Source: CAYJDP01 sp964371025 | GTDB taxonomy: Bacteria; Bacillota_I; Bacilli_A; RF39; UBA660 | Direction of reading: 5' to 3' | NCBI GenBank assembly: GCA_964371025.1 | Contig: CAYJKH010000001.1 | Location: 62,001 to 126,000, forward strand | Length of the DNA: 64,000 nucleotides | Shown: one piece after another, positions 1 through 9,871 of the stretch | Numbering within the stretch: the first letter of the stretch is position 1 | How the letters are laid out: each line of letters begins with the position of its first letter | Notes under the pieces: model-generated | The model's input: the letters and a program-made list of their open reading frames with translations, nothing else | Told to the model about the DNA's origin: nothing | The model's database searches: none | Made by a program: the position numbers and the translations under genes

Positions 1-1
1 T

Positions 2-196
2 GCTAGAATTATTATTAATAAGTATAGATTAAATAATATTAATATTAATGAAGCAAGTTTAATTAATAGTGATTTGGAAGACTTTCTAGGAAAAATAAAC
101 TTAATGTTAAGAGTATTTATTATTAAAAATAGTGAAATTACAGAAGAGCAAATTTGGTTTAAATCAGAAGTTAAAAATAAAATAAAGGGAAATTAA
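2..196 (+). CDS. 3' end of an unidentified gene (partial)
   Basis: An open frame enters from the left edge and ends at TAA 194-196, giving 64 C-terminal residues. They are rich in Ile, Asn and Lys and end in a charged helix-like stretch (ITEEQIWFKSEVKNKIKGN). A terminator hairpin directly follows the stop, which supports this being a true gene end. There is too little sequence to assign a family. Confidence 0.6.
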   Translation, partial: ARIIINKYRLNNININEASLINSDLEDFLGKINLMLRVFIIKNSEITEEQIWFKSEVKNKIKGN

Positions 197-208
197 TTCC
201 CTTTTTTT
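184..208 (+). terminator. Rho-independent terminator
   Basis: AAAGGGAA pairs with TTCCCTTT around a 5-nt loop and is followed by a T run. It overlaps the stop codon of the partial gene and separates it from the surface-protein island. Confidence 0.8.
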
Positions 209-264
209 AGTGTGTAAAATATATTCTAATTTTAATAATATATATGTTATTTTTATTTTGAATA

Positions 265-273
265 TGTTATAAT
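265..273 (+). promoter_or_regulatory. Extended -10 promoter of the surface operon
   Basis: TGTTATAAT is a perfect extended -10 about 40 nt before the first gene of the island. No strong -35 is seen. Confidence 0.6.
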
Positions 274-313
274 TACTATTGTATAATAAAGTGAATAATA
301 AGAGGATATAAAT

Positions 314-3300
314 ATGATGAAAATTGTTAAAACTTATAAAAACTTACCAATAAATAAAAAAATGATTTTAATCGGATCATTTATAATTATATGTACATTA
401 TTAGTAGTAGCTATTCCCTCGCTTGCTCGCTTTGATAATAGAAATACTTTGTATTCATCATCAGTGTGGGATGGGACAACAGCTTCTAAATATAGAAGTG
501 GAACTGGTACCATTAGTGATCCTTATGTTATAGCTAACGGATCGGAGCTTGCTTTCTTTGGGGAAGAGTTGAAAACAAAAACTTATCAAGATACATATTT
601 TGTTTTAAATAATGATATAGTTTTAAATGATGGTTTATTTAATTATTCCAAGGAAGAAGGAATTACTTATACATATGAAGGAAAAAAATATTTTGTTGAT
701 GATAAAACGGGAAAATACTACACTAGTATAAATAAGAGTGGAAGTTATAGTGGTATAGTTAATTTATTTAGTTCTCTTGACAATTTTAAAGGACACTTAG
801 ATGGTAAACATCATAGAATATATGGAACAATGATTAGTAATTTAAAATCTCAAAAAGTAGGATTATTTACTAATTTAAATGCTGATATAAATGATTTATA
901 TGTAGAAAATTCAATAATTAATGGGGGTATTGTTACTGGGGGTATTGCTAGTAATATGAATAATACCAATATTGATAATGTTATGTTTGAAGGTAATGTT
1001 ATTAACAATCAAACTCTTGCTAGTAAAGAAGTAACTACAACGGTAGCTGATAAAGCAATTGAAATTAATGATTATAATGTAATAGATACAACAACTTTAA
1101 CACCTCCTGAAATACCAGAAAATGCTACTTTAGTTAGTGCTAAATTAACAGGTAAATATAAAGTTATTGATAATGATGCAGTATTTGTATCATCAGATAC
1201 TGGAATATTAGAAAACGGAGAATTCACTTTTGATTTGACAAATGATGATTTGTACTCTTTAAACTTAACAATAAGTTCCCTAGAAACTATAGGAACTGTT
1301 GAGTTAACAGATGTTGTTTATACAAAAGTGTATGATGAGAGTGTAGTAGGTGGAATTAGTGGTACTGCTAGTAATACTAATTTATTGAATACAATTGTAA
1401 AAGGTGGTATATATTCTTCGAATATAGCAGGAGGAATGTTTGGTAACTTTGAAAATCTAATTAATATTGATAGTTCTTATAATAATGCTTATGTAAGCAC
1501 TGTTATTGGAGGGGGAATAGTAGGGCTTAATATAAATGATACTTATACCATTGATGTAGTGGATAGTTATAATACTGGATTAATTAATGGAGGTAAAACT
1601 GGAGGAATAGCTGCTAGTTTAACTGGAGTTAATAGTACTGCTAGTTTTGAAAAAGTATTTGATACAAGTGATACTAACTTTGCTTTTAATACTGTAGAAT
1701 TAGAAAATTCATCATTTATAAATGTATTTTATACATCAGGAAGAGCACATGATACATCAGTTGCAACAACAACACCTGTATTAATTAGCAAAAGTAATTT
1801 GATTGATAAAGATTATATGACTACAACATTATTATTTAATGAATTCATATCGTATGATGATGTTAATAATGATGCTAAAAATAAATGGATATTTGATGGA
1901 GAAAATTTACCAGTAATATATATTGATGATGTAATATCTCCAATTGCTTCTATCCATGCAGGATATTATAAATGGAATAACTTTGCAAAAAATTTAGACA
2001 CAATTACAACTAGTAAAGAATTTTCATTTACAATTAAACCAACTGACGAATTAGAAGTTTTAAAAGAAATTAGTTATTATGTATCTACTACAGAATTAAC
2101 AACAGAAGAATTAGAACCATTATTAATTCCTTATGTTGATGTAGTAACATTATCTGAAGAAGGCGAATATATAATATATGCTAAAGTAGTAGATAATAAT
2201 GATCAAGTAACATATATTAATTCTGATATTTTACAAATTGATTTTATGAATAAATCTCATGAAATAAAAGTAGGTAATTATTCATATGATGAGTATGTTG
2301 AAAGTAATAAATATCAATATTTTGATGATATTATAAATGTTAATATAAGAACAGATGATCAATTATCAAATAACGGGGATATTAAATACTATATTTCTAA
2401 TACAATGATGACTTTAGAAGAATTGAAAAATTTAGAAGATTCAAATTTTGCAACATATACTGATACAATTACATTAGATACAATGGGAACATATGTAGTT
2501 TATGCAAGAATTGGAAATGATGCCTCTAATTATATATATATGAATACAGACTACTTAGTATATGATGGATACACAACTAATGTAAGTCTTGGAAGAAATA
2601 AGAATAGTTATTCAAAAACTTATTCAAAAGTTAGTAATGATTCAATTATAAGAGTAGATTTAGCTTATAATAATGAAAAAGAAGTAGATAATACTGATAT
2701 TCATAATTTTGTAAGTAATATTTTGTTACCAGTCGATACTAAAATTACAATGATTGATAACATTACTGGCAAAGTATACACGTATGAAGTATCTACTGAT
2801 GAAGATTTATACGGTTATACAAGTAGTTGTAAAAATATGGGTCCTAGTTGTGAAAATGTAGCAAAATATCCACTAACTTTATTTAAAGAAATTGGTACTG
2901 CAGTTATGAGTATTCCATATGAAGAACAAACTTATTATACTGATGGAATAGTTAATGAAGATTTTACATTTTTAGTGGATTTTAAAAATACTAATATTAC
3001 TGATAATTACGATGAAACTAAATTTTATATGGATTTAACAAATAAAGATGATAAAACTGTTAGACCAGCATTAAATACTAGTTTGAAAACAATAGATATT
3101 AAAATGGGTAATAATGAAAGTAGTGTTATTTTAGAAACTCAAAATATAAATCAAGAAATTGTAATTAATAGTGAAAGTACTACAACAATTCCATTAAGTA
3201 TTAATACAAATTATAAAGAAGATATATTAAATACAAATTTAGAAGATAAGAAATATGGAATTGCTATTAAAGTAGTTGATAGTAATAATAAAATAGTTAG

Positions 3301-3973
3301 CAAAGAACACTTAAAAGAAATTAAATTTACTTTTAATAATAATTCTTTTGGAATAGCAAATGATAATATAGCAAGAATAAATCTTGGGAGTGGATTAAAT
3401 CAAATAAATGGTAATTTGGTAATTAATACAACGGGAGTAAATACTAATTTAAGTGATGGTAGTTATAAGTTTATAATTTCAACTTATACTTCAAGTGATG
3501 GATTCTTTTATACTAAAACTAATAATGAAGAAATAACTATTCAAGCACGTGTTAGTAATAATTACTCTAATATAAATTACAGTTTTGATTGCTTAACAAA
3601 TGATTCTATAATTAATAAAACAAGTGAAAATGACAATATATTTAATTATGATATTATTCAAAAAACAGAACTTGCTAATTCAACATTAAGAGTATCACTT
3701 TATAAGAAAGATCAGTTAACTGCATATAATCAGGATTATTCAGTAATTGATTTAAATAAATATATAACCAATGACTTAGTAAAACATAGCGATAATGTTT
3801 ATATAGGACTGGATAATTTACTTGAGTATGATGAGACAGATAAATCAATAAATAAGTTTAGCTTAAATTTTGATAAAAATACACTAGATAAAGGGGGATA
3901 CAAAGTAGTATTTGATCTTTATAGTGATAATAAAAAGATAGGGACTATTAATAAGTATTTTATAGTTAAATAG
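314..3973 (+). CDS. Large exported surface protein with GLUG-type and tandem beta domains
   Basis: A 1219-residue protein with a hydrophobic segment at about residues 17-38 ending in SLARFDN, close to the export motif of its neighbours. A WDGT...SGSGT-like entry motif (about 52-72) and Gly-rich segments (about 155-260 and 340-440, e.g. HLDGKHHRIYG and VGLFTNL) resemble GLUG-type repeats of adhesins. Two copies of a roughly 100-residue beta domain follow (about 548-650 and 651-750), sharing YYVSTTELTTEEL versus YYISNTMMTLEEL. The C-terminal part looks beta-rich. There is no LPXTG or C-terminal membrane anchor. The start at 314 follows AGAGGA; ATG 317 is an alternative. Probably an adhesin or matrix component of the island. 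Confidence 0.75.
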   Translation: MMKIVKTYKNLPINKKMILIGSFIIICTLLVVAIPSLARFDNRNTLYSSSVWDGTTASKYRSGTGTISDPYVIANGSELAFFGEELKTKTYQDTYFVLNNDIVLNDGLFNYSKEEGITYTYEGKKYFVDDKTGKYYTSINKSGSYSGIVNLFSSLDNFKGHLDGKHHRIYGTMISNLKSQKVGLFTNLNADINDLYVENSIINGGIVTGGIASNMNNTNIDNVMFEGNVINNQTLASKEVTTTVADKAIEINDYNVIDTTTLTPPEIPENATLVSAKLTGKYKVIDNDAVFVSSDTGILENGEFTFDLTNDDLYSLNLTISSLETIGTVELTDVVYTKVYDESVVGGISGTASNTNLLNTIVKGGIYSSNIAGGMFGNFENLINIDSSYNNAYVSTVIGGGIVGLNINDTYTIDVVDSYNTGLINGGKTGGIAASLTGVNSTASFEKVFDTSDTNFAFNTVELENSSFINVFYTSGRAHDTSVATTTPVLISKSNLIDKDYMTTTLLFNEFISYDDVNNDAKNKWIFDGENLPVIYIDDVISPIASIHAGYYKWNNFAKNLDTITTSKEFSFTIKPTDELEVLKEISYYVSTTELTTEELEPLLIPYVDVVTLSEEGEYIIYAKVVDNNDQVTYINSDILQIDFMNKSHEIKVGNYSYDEYVESNKYQYFDDIINVNIRTDDQLSNNGDIKYYISNTMMTLEELKNLEDSNFATYTDTITLDTMGTYVVYARIGNDASNYIYMNTDYLVYDGYTTNVSLGRNKNSYSKTYSKVSNDSIIRVDLAYNNEKEVDNTDIHNFVSNILLPVDTKITMIDNITGKVYTYEVSTDEDLYGYTSSCKNMGPSCENVAKYPLTLFKEIGTAVMSIPYEEQTYYTDGIVNEDFTFLVDFKNTNITDNYDETKFYMDLTNKDDKTVRPALNTSLKTIDIKMGNNESSVILETQNINQEIVINSESTTTIPLSINTNYKEDILNTNLEDKKYGIAIKVVDSNNKIVSKEHLKEIKFTFNNNSFGIANDNIARINLGSGLNQINGNLVINTTGVNTNLSDGSYKFIISTYTSSDGFFYTKTNNEEITIQARVSNNYSNINYSFDCLTNDSIINKTSENDNIFNYDIIQKTELANSTLRVSLYKKDQLTAYNQDYSVIDLNKYITNDLVKHSDNVYIGLDNLLEYDETDKSINKFSLNFDKNTLDKGGYKVVFDLYSDNKKIGTINKYFIVK

Positions 3974-3981
3974 GGAATAAT

Positions 3982-4524
3982 ATGAAGAAAAGATTAATAA
4001 TTTTTATGGGTATAGCAACGTTCATCATTTTTGGATTTGGTCTTACATACTCTATGTTTATATCAGATGGTAATTTAGTATCTAATACAGAACTTGCTAC
4101 ATTTATATTTGAAGCTAAAAAAACAGATGAAATTGAATTGCCGCTTTTGGATATAAATCCAGGAGATAATAAAGAATATTTATTTTCAGTAACTAATACA
4201 GATACAGTAGATACAAGTGATGTGTTAATAGAGTATAAAATTAAATTAAAAACATATCACTTTATCCCTTTAAAACTTGAATTATTTTCAGATAAAGAAG
4301 GTGTAGAAACTCTAATCTTTAACTGCACTGAGGATATGGGGAGAAATAGTGAAGGGGAATTAGAATGTGTAAGTGATGTTTTAACGTTAGATTTTAAAAC
4401 CCAAGAAGTAGATGATTATAAGTTAAAGGTTTCTTTTGAAGAAGCATATAATGATTGGCAATATGCTGATTTAGTAGATTATGTAAACTTAGAAATAGAA
4501 GCTGAACAAAAAATAAGCGAATAG
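3982..4524 (+). CDS. TasA/camelysin-like exported protein
   Basis: A 180-residue protein that starts 9 nt after the large surface gene. Its N-terminus is a hydrophobic signal (about 4-23) ending in TYSMFISDG, the pattern of SipW-processed TasA/camelysin precursors. The mature part has the family's features: an early ATFIFEA strand, the INPGD motif before a FSVTNTD strand, and an acidic beta-sandwich. Family members form fibres or are surface proteases. Here the role is inferred to be a structural or minor subunit released by the S26 peptidases encoded downstream. Confidence 0.7.
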   Translation: MKKRLIIFMGIATFIIFGFGLTYSMFISDGNLVSNTELATFIFEAKKTDEIELPLLDINPGDNKEYLFSVTNTDTVDTSDVLIEYKIKLKTYHFIPLKLELFSDKEGVETLIFNCTEDMGRNSEGELECVSDVLTLDFKTQEVDDYKLKVSFEEAYNDWQYADLVDYVNLEIEAEQKISE

Positions 4525-4534
4525 TAGGTGAGTT

Positions 4535-5416
4535 ATGAAAAAGAAAACTAAAATTTTAATTATAGTTATTGCGGTATTACTAGTAACTTTGATACCTATT
4601 GGAATAACTTATTCAAAGTACATTAGTAATTATGTCTTAGATTATTATTTATCATCAAAAGGATTTTACTTTTCAAGTGATCAATTATCAGTAGAAGGAT
4701 TTGAATCTATTGATAATACTTGGGATGGCGGAAAAGTTAATTTTAATTTAAAAAATTCTAATAATAATAAATTAATTACTGATTATGATATATCTTATAA
4801 TGTATCGTGTGAAGTAGAAGGTAATCCTAGTATAGCTTGTAATATAAATAATGGTTCTACTAATATTACAAATGGTATTATAAGTAGTCAAGCAAGTTGT
4901 GAAAATAGTAAAGATGCAACGGATGTATCTACTTATGATAAAACTAGATGTGAAGTAGAAGGTTATAAATGGAAAAATAATGAAGTAGTAACGGATTTAT
5001 ATTTTGAATTATCTAGTTCTAACGAAATAGAAGATGCAATCGTTAATGTAACTGCTACAGCAACAGAACCATATGGTAAAACATTAACAGGTAAATTTAC
5101 ATTAAGTAAAAATACAATTATTAATGAAGTGAGTATGGATTTAGAAAAATATGATGATTACTATAGATTAGTAATATCTAATCCATTTACTGATGATAGA
5201 TGTATAAGAGTGTCATATGATTCTACTAATTTAAAAATAGATGCTAAAGCGACTGATTTTTCATATCATGGAGTTGATGGGAATGACTTTATAAATGAAT
5301 TTGAAATATTAATTAAAAGTAATAATAGTAAAGATTATATATTTTATGGAATAAATCAAAGTATAGTTCATGATATAAAAGACTTTACACTAGTAAATAG
5401 TAATGGATGTAAATAA
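4535..5416 (+). CDS. Exported TasA-like protein with cysteine-containing ectodomain
   Basis: A 293-residue protein, 10 nt after the previous gene and preceded by TAGGTGAG. The signal segment (about 7-27) ends in ITYSKYIS, the same (T/S)Y(S/A)x(F/Y) motif as in its neighbours. The ectodomain is beta-rich and contains about six cysteines, unusual for TasA-like proteins, so extracellular disulfides are possible. It ends in a cysteine (NSNGCK). No enzymatic motif is seen. Likely a substrate of the adjacent signal peptidases and a component of the same surface structure. Confidence 0.6.
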   Translation: MKKKTKILIIVIAVLLVTLIPIGITYSKYISNYVLDYYLSSKGFYFSSDQLSVEGFESIDNTWDGGKVNFNLKNSNNNKLITDYDISYNVSCEVEGNPSIACNINNGSTNITNGIISSQASCENSKDATDVSTYDKTRCEVEGYKWKNNEVVTDLYFELSSSNEIEDAIVNVTATATEPYGKTLTGKFTLSKNTIINEVSMDLEKYDDYYRLVISNPFTDDRCIRVSYDSTNLKIDAKATDFSYHGVDGNDFINEFEILIKSNNSKDYIFYGINQSIVHDIKDFTLVNSNGCK

Positions 5417-5418
5417 CT

Positions 5419-5447
5419 TGCTACGAAATATAATAATATGATATTAT
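5419..5447 (+). promoter_or_regulatory. Promoter before the S26-like gene
   Basis: TTGCTA (5419-5424), a 17-nt spacer and TATTAT (5442-5447) with an upstream TG (extended -10), in the gap before the gene at 5475. Confidence 0.55.
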
Positions 5448-5474
5448 AAATAAAGGTAATGATAGGGAGAAAAT

Positions 5475-6011
5475 ATGAAAGCAATGAAAATAATGAGAAA
5501 TATAATTTTAGGAGTTGTCGGACTAATTTACTTAGTTTTTGTAATATCGATGACAGTATTACTATTAAACTATAATGATTTTGGAGTAACTGAATTTGGA
5601 AATGATTCAATTGTTATAATAGATGATGAAATAAAAAACGAAAATTATGAAAAAGGTGATTTAGTAGTAGTTGAAGGTAAAAAAGTGGAAGATTTAAAAG
5701 AAGGTGAAGAAGTTTTTACTTATCATGCTGATCGTAATGGAGTAGTATCAATTGATATTGGTACTATTGGACAAATAGCATTAGAAGAAAGAGCTATATC
5801 TTTTGAAAATGGTTCAAGTTATACAGAAGAGTTTATAGTAGGACAAACTCGAGAAGTTTATTCTAACCTTGGAACATATGTTGGATTTATCACATCACAA
5901 TGGGGATTCTTCTTTACAGTATTAGTACCATGCTTCTTAATATTTGTATATCAATTATATGCATTAATTATTGAAATTAAGTACGGAGAAGAAGAATTTA
6001 AATTTAATTAA
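5475..6011 (+). CDS. Signal-peptidase-like (S26) membrane protein, apparently inactive
   Basis: A 178-residue protein with an N-terminal membrane segment (about 8-31), a short extracellular domain and a C-terminal segment (about 143-166), the layout of SipW/S26B peptidases. The GDLVVVEGKKVEDLKEGEEVFTY stretch around residues 62-84 aligns with the S26 core, here quoted only as landmarks GDLVVV and LKEGEEV. The usual SGSMEP nucleophile box is replaced by NDSIVIIDDEI with wrong spacing. The THRV histidine segment and the GDAN segment are missing. I infer a catalytically dead paralogue, perhaps an accessory subunit or substrate adaptor for the two intact peptidases of this cluster. Confidence 0.6.
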   Translation: MKAMKIMRNIILGVVGLIYLVFVISMTVLLLNYNDFGVTEFGNDSIVIIDDEIKNENYEKGDLVVVEGKKVEDLKEGEEVFTYHADRNGVVSIDIGTIGQIALEERAISFENGSSYTEEFIVGQTREVYSNLGTYVGFITSQWGFFFTVLVPCFLIFVYQLYALIIEIKYGEEEFKFN

Positions 6012-6021
6012 TAATATCATA

Positions 6022-6048
6022 GAAAGTTAGAAATAACTTTCTTTTTAT
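6022..6048 (+). terminator. Rho-independent terminator
   Basis: AGAAAGTTA pairs with TAACTTTCT over a GAAA loop and is followed by a T-rich tract. It ends the first transcription unit of the island. Confidence 0.8.
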
Positions 6049-6081
6049 TTACAAAAAAAACCTAAAAAAATTTTTATTTGA

Positions 6082-6110
6082 TTGTAATAATTTTACAAAT
6101 ATGATATTAT
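6082..6110 (+). promoter_or_regulatory. Promoter of the S26-fusion/AAA+ operon
   Basis: TTGTAA (6082-6087), a 17-nt spacer and TATTAT (6105-6110) with TG at 6102-6103. It drives the operon starting at 6159. Confidence 0.6.
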
Positions 6111-6158
6111 TTATATAAGGTAAAAAATTGTCAATCATAGAGAGAGGAATGTTTACTG

Positions 6159-8330
6159 ATGAAGATAAAAAGTGGGATAGAAAAATTAATACATATCTTT
6201 TTGAATATATTATTAGTAGTATTTGGAATATTATTACTAATAGCAATATACATTAATATTCAAACAAAAGTACTCGGTAATGAATATGCCAATTTTTTTG
6301 GGTATTCAATTTTTGAAGTGCAAACAAATAGTATGGAAGATGCTATTATTGCGGGAGATTTAATTTTAGTTCAGTTAACAAAAAGTGCTGAACTTAATGA
6401 TATTATTACATTTAAACAAGATGGCGTATTTGTAACACATCGTGTAATCGAGGCTTATAAAGGGACTTATATTACAAAAGGAGATGCAAATTCTGCTAAA
6501 GATAAACCAATAGATGAAGAAGAAATAGTAGGAAAAGTAGTTAATATATTACCTAATTTAGGACTTTTACAAAAGACTATATTTAACCCCTTTGTCATAA
6601 TTGCTTTACTTATAACTATAACAATAGTGAATTCATTATTTAAAAAACCAAATAAAAAGAATAAAACAAAAGAAGATGAAGGGAATAATAAAGATATGTT
6701 AGAGAATATTAAAGGGTTAATAAGTGATAAATTTTTATCAAAATTCCAAAAAGAAAAAACAGATGAAATAGATGATGCAAAACTAGCAGATAGTTTCTTT
6801 AGAGATAAGAATGATTTCTTTGGGAAAACATCAAATGAGTTTACATCTACAATTGAAGAAACAAAAAATGAATATCAAAGACCAAAAGAAGAAAACACAG
6901 AAGTTATGACACAAAATGTTCAATCTCAAATATCATCAAAAGTATCGGGAGAGGATTTTGATACAAAAACTTTAGTATTTGATATGAAAGAAATAAATGG
7001 GAAACCTTCAGTAGATGATACATCAACAGTAAAAACACAAGAAGTAGTAGATGAAGAATTAGGTAAAACATCAATGTATCGAGTTATTTCTGTAAATGTT
7101 GGGAATTCTCCAGTAGAAGAAGAAGTTGAAGAAGAGCCAATTATTGCTCCTATAAAAGAAGAACCTATAAAAGAAGAAATACCAGTTGAAGAAGATAATC
7201 TAACAGATATTACTTTAGAAATGTTAAATAAAAAAATTAAGAAAAGTAAAAATATATTAGAGAAAATTGTATATATAAAGCAAGAAGAATTAAGTGAAAT
7301 TATTGAAGTTATATATACTGATAAATATTTAGTAAATGAATTGAGTATTAAAAATTTATTTTTACAAGCTTATACAGATGCTAGATTTTATAATTATTAT
7401 AGTGATAAATCAAGTGAATTATTCGGAAAAACAGTTCATTCTAAATTGGATAAAGTTATAAAAGAATATGGAGTTAAAATTGCTAGTACTTATAAAGGTA
7501 GTGATAAAAAATATACAGAAAAAGTAGCAAAATTCACATGTATTTTCTTACTATTAACTATGTTTGAAAAAGGACGTGAAACTTTAGAGGATTCAACTGA
7601 TCGTAATGCTTATTTCAAAGATAAATTAGTTAAATTTTATAAAGATCAAGTAATTACTCATAAAGACATTAAAAACTTAGTAACAGAAATAAATAAAATT
7701 CAAAGAAAATATATTAGTGTTGTTAGTCATTTATTAAAAGCTAGTACTTCTGATAAATTTGAAGTTGAATATATAAAAGCTAGTAATAATTTATTTGCTA
7801 CTAAATTAAACCATAACTTGGAATTTAATATGTTATATAGTGATTATATAATTGATAAAACTTATAATGAAGGTTTAATAAATGAAGAGAAAACTGAAGT
7901 ATTATTAAACTTATTATTAGTTAAATTAACTAAAGAAGTATACAAAAAGAATTTTAAAAATAATTACTTATTATATATACCATCTAGTTTATGTGGAAAA
8001 GCCAAAAAATTAGAAAGACTAATTTCAACTTATGATAATGAGTTTGCAAAAGAAAATATCGTTTTACTAGTTAAAGCAGAAGATTTATTTAAAAATAAAC
8101 AATTGTTTAAAACTATTAGAAAAGATGGTTATAGATTAAGTGTTATGATAACTGATAAGATAAAAATAACAACAAGTGATAAGAAAATATTATATATCTT
8201 GGATTATATTTTTGCAGATAAAAAATCGGCAGTATATAAATCAATTTATAGTGATATCCCAAGTGATTTACAAAAAGAAGTTATTAATATAGATTTAATA
8301 ACAAAAATAGAAAATGTTAAAGGAGAGTAA
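6159..8330 (+). CDS. Signal peptidase I (ER/SipW type) fused to a large C-terminal domain
   Basis: A 723-residue protein. The first 160 residues form a complete S26B peptidase: membrane segment about 11-33, nucleophile Ser58 in TNSMED followed by AGDLILV, His94 in FVTHRVIE, GDAN at 108-111, then GKVV and LPNLG and a second membrane segment about 142-160. Such enzymes normally end near residue 190. Here a charged, Glu-rich linker (about 165-350) leads to a helical domain of about 370 residues with no family I recognise. Topology places this tail in the cytoplasm, where it could contact the AAA+ ATPase encoded 2 nt downstream. Confidence 0.75.
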   Translation: MKIKSGIEKLIHIFLNILLVVFGILLLIAIYINIQTKVLGNEYANFFGYSIFEVQTNSMEDAIIAGDLILVQLTKSAELNDIITFKQDGVFVTHRVIEAYKGTYITKGDANSAKDKPIDEEEIVGKVVNILPNLGLLQKTIFNPFVIIALLITITIVNSLFKKPNKKNKTKEDEGNNKDMLENIKGLISDKFLSKFQKEKTDEIDDAKLADSFFRDKNDFFGKTSNEFTSTIEETKNEYQRPKEENTEVMTQNVQSQISSKVSGEDFDTKTLVFDMKEINGKPSVDDTSTVKTQEVVDEELGKTSMYRVISVNVGNSPVEEEVEEEPIIAPIKEEPIKEEIPVEEDNLTDITLEMLNKKIKKSKNILEKIVYIKQEELSEIIEVIYTDKYLVNELSIKNLFLQAYTDARFYNYYSDKSSELFGKTVHSKLDKVIKEYGVKIASTYKGSDKKYTEKVAKFTCIFLLLTMFEKGRETLEDSTDRNAYFKDKLVKFYKDQVITHKDIKNLVTEINKIQRKYISVVSHLLKASTSDKFEVEYIKASNNLFATKLNHNLEFNMLYSDYIIDKTYNEGLINEEKTEVLLNLLLVKLTKEVYKKNFKNNYLLYIPSSLCGKAKKLERLISTYDNEFAKENIVLLVKAEDLFKNKQLFKTIRKDGYRLSVMITDKIKITTSDKKILYILDYIFADKKSAVYKSIYSDIPSDLQKEVINIDLITKIENVKGE

Positions 8331-8332
8331 TT

Positions 8333-9859
8333 ATGGATACATTTATTAGATTTTTTTACGAGTTTATTTCTATCTTTTTTGATGGAATAGCTACTATATT
8401 TAAAGGGATAGGATCTGGTATTGCATCAATCTTTTCGATTGGTGATTACTCTAGTATTGTAGGTAATTATAGTGATAAATTCAGTGGTTTTGAATGGGTT
8501 TTAGTTTGGATTTCAATTATTTTATTAGTAATAATTGTAATAGGAATAATTGTATTGATTATTGCCTTCATTAGAAAAATATTTAACTTAAGAAAAGGGG
8601 CACATAATCAAGAAGAGTTATTAAGTGAAATAGCTAAGTTAAATGATCAAGTTAGAAAACTAATGAAAGAAAAAGATGAGTTAATGGCAATGAAAGTTTC
8701 TCAACTTGGACTTAATCCCGATGATGAAAATGAAAATCCAATTTCTGAAGATGGAGAGGAAGAGGAAATTAATACTAGTAATAGTCGTTTCCCTAAACTT
8801 ATTGCAATTGATGAAAAATATGAAAACGTACCAGTTAAAAAATATGATTTAGATACTAATTTAGAACAGTTAGTGGAAGATTTTAGATGTTTTGCTGCTA
8901 GCCAGTTAAAATTATATTATGCTCCACCATTACTTAGAAGTTTTATAGCAGGTCTTGCTTGTGGGAAGTTAATTATCTTACAAGGGATATCAGGAACAGG
9001 GAAAACATCTCTTGCTTATGCATGGGGTAAATTTGTTAATAATGATTCATGTGTAGCATCAGTTCAACCATCTTGGCGTGATAAAACAGAGTTATTAGGA
9101 TACTTTAATGAGTTTACAAAAAAATTCAATGAAACAGAAGTTTTAGGAGAATTATATAAAGCTAATTATGATGATAATGTTCATACAATTATCTTAGATG
9201 AGATGAATATTGCTCGTGTTGAATATTATTTCGCAGAACTTTTATCAGTATTAGAGATTCCAGTAAGAGACGAGTGGATTATTGAACTTACTACAAGTGG
9301 ATGGCCAACTGATCCAAAAATGGTTACTAGAGGAAGATTAAAATTACCAGGAAATATGTGGTATATCGGAACTATCAATAATGATGATTCAACATTCATG
9401 GTTACTGATAAAGTATATGATAGAGCAATGCCTATTGATATTAATAAAAAAGTAGACCCATTTACTTGTCGTGAGCAAGAAGCAATAGATATTAATGCAT
9501 CATATTTAGAGAGTTTATTTGATGATGCTATTAAGAAAATTAAAATGTCTGATGAAATGGGAGAAAAAATTAAAGCACTAGATGATTATGTAATTGATAA
9601 CTTTAGAATATCTTTCGGGAATCGTATTATGAAACAAATGAAAACATTTGCATCAGTATATATGGCTTGTGGTGGAAAAGAAGTAGATGCAATTGATTAC
9701 TTTGTATCTAAAAAAATATTAAGAAAATTTGAACAATTAAATTTAGCATTTATTCAAGGTTCTCTAGATCCATTTATTTCGTACCTAAATAAAAACTTTG
9801 GTAAAAATGCTATGAAAGAATGTATAGAATATATAGAAATACTTAAAAAATCAATTTAG
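8333..9859 (+). CDS. Membrane-anchored McrB-like AAA+ ATPase
   Basis: A 508-residue protein that starts 2 nt after the peptidase fusion and is preceded by AAAGGAGAG. A hydrophobic N-terminus (1-40) and a membrane helix (about 54-80) precede a coiled coil (about 92-122) and an acidic linker. The AAA+ module follows: Walker A GISGTGKTS (218-226), Walker B IILDEMN (286-292), sensor-1 GTINNDD (346-352) and the arginine motif VYDRAM (361-366). GTINxDxTTF...DRA is typical of the McrB/DUF2357-associated AAA+ branch. No DNA-recognition domain is present. The tight linkage to a signal peptidase suggests membrane or secretion work rather than restriction (inference). Confidence 0.8.
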   Translation: MDTFIRFFYEFISIFFDGIATIFKGIGSGIASIFSIGDYSSIVGNYSDKFSGFEWVLVWISIILLVIIVIGIIVLIIAFIRKIFNLRKGAHNQEELLSEIAKLNDQVRKLMKEKDELMAMKVSQLGLNPDDENENPISEDGEEEEINTSNSRFPKLIAIDEKYENVPVKKYDLDTNLEQLVEDFRCFAASQLKLYYAPPLLRSFIAGLACGKLIILQGISGTGKTSLAYAWGKFVNNDSCVASVQPSWRDKTELLGYFNEFTKKFNETEVLGELYKANYDDNVHTIILDEMNIARVEYYFAELLSVLEIPVRDEWIIELTTSGWPTDPKMVTRGRLKLPGNMWYIGTINNDDSTFMVTDKVYDRAMPIDINKKVDPFTCREQEAIDINASYLESLFDDAIKKIKMSDEMGEKIKALDDYVIDNFRISFGNRIMKQMKTFASVYMACGGKEVDAIDYFVSKKILRKFEQLNLAFIQGSLDPFISYLNKNFGKNAMKECIEYIEILKKSI

Positions 9860-9871
9860 GAGGAAAGCAGT

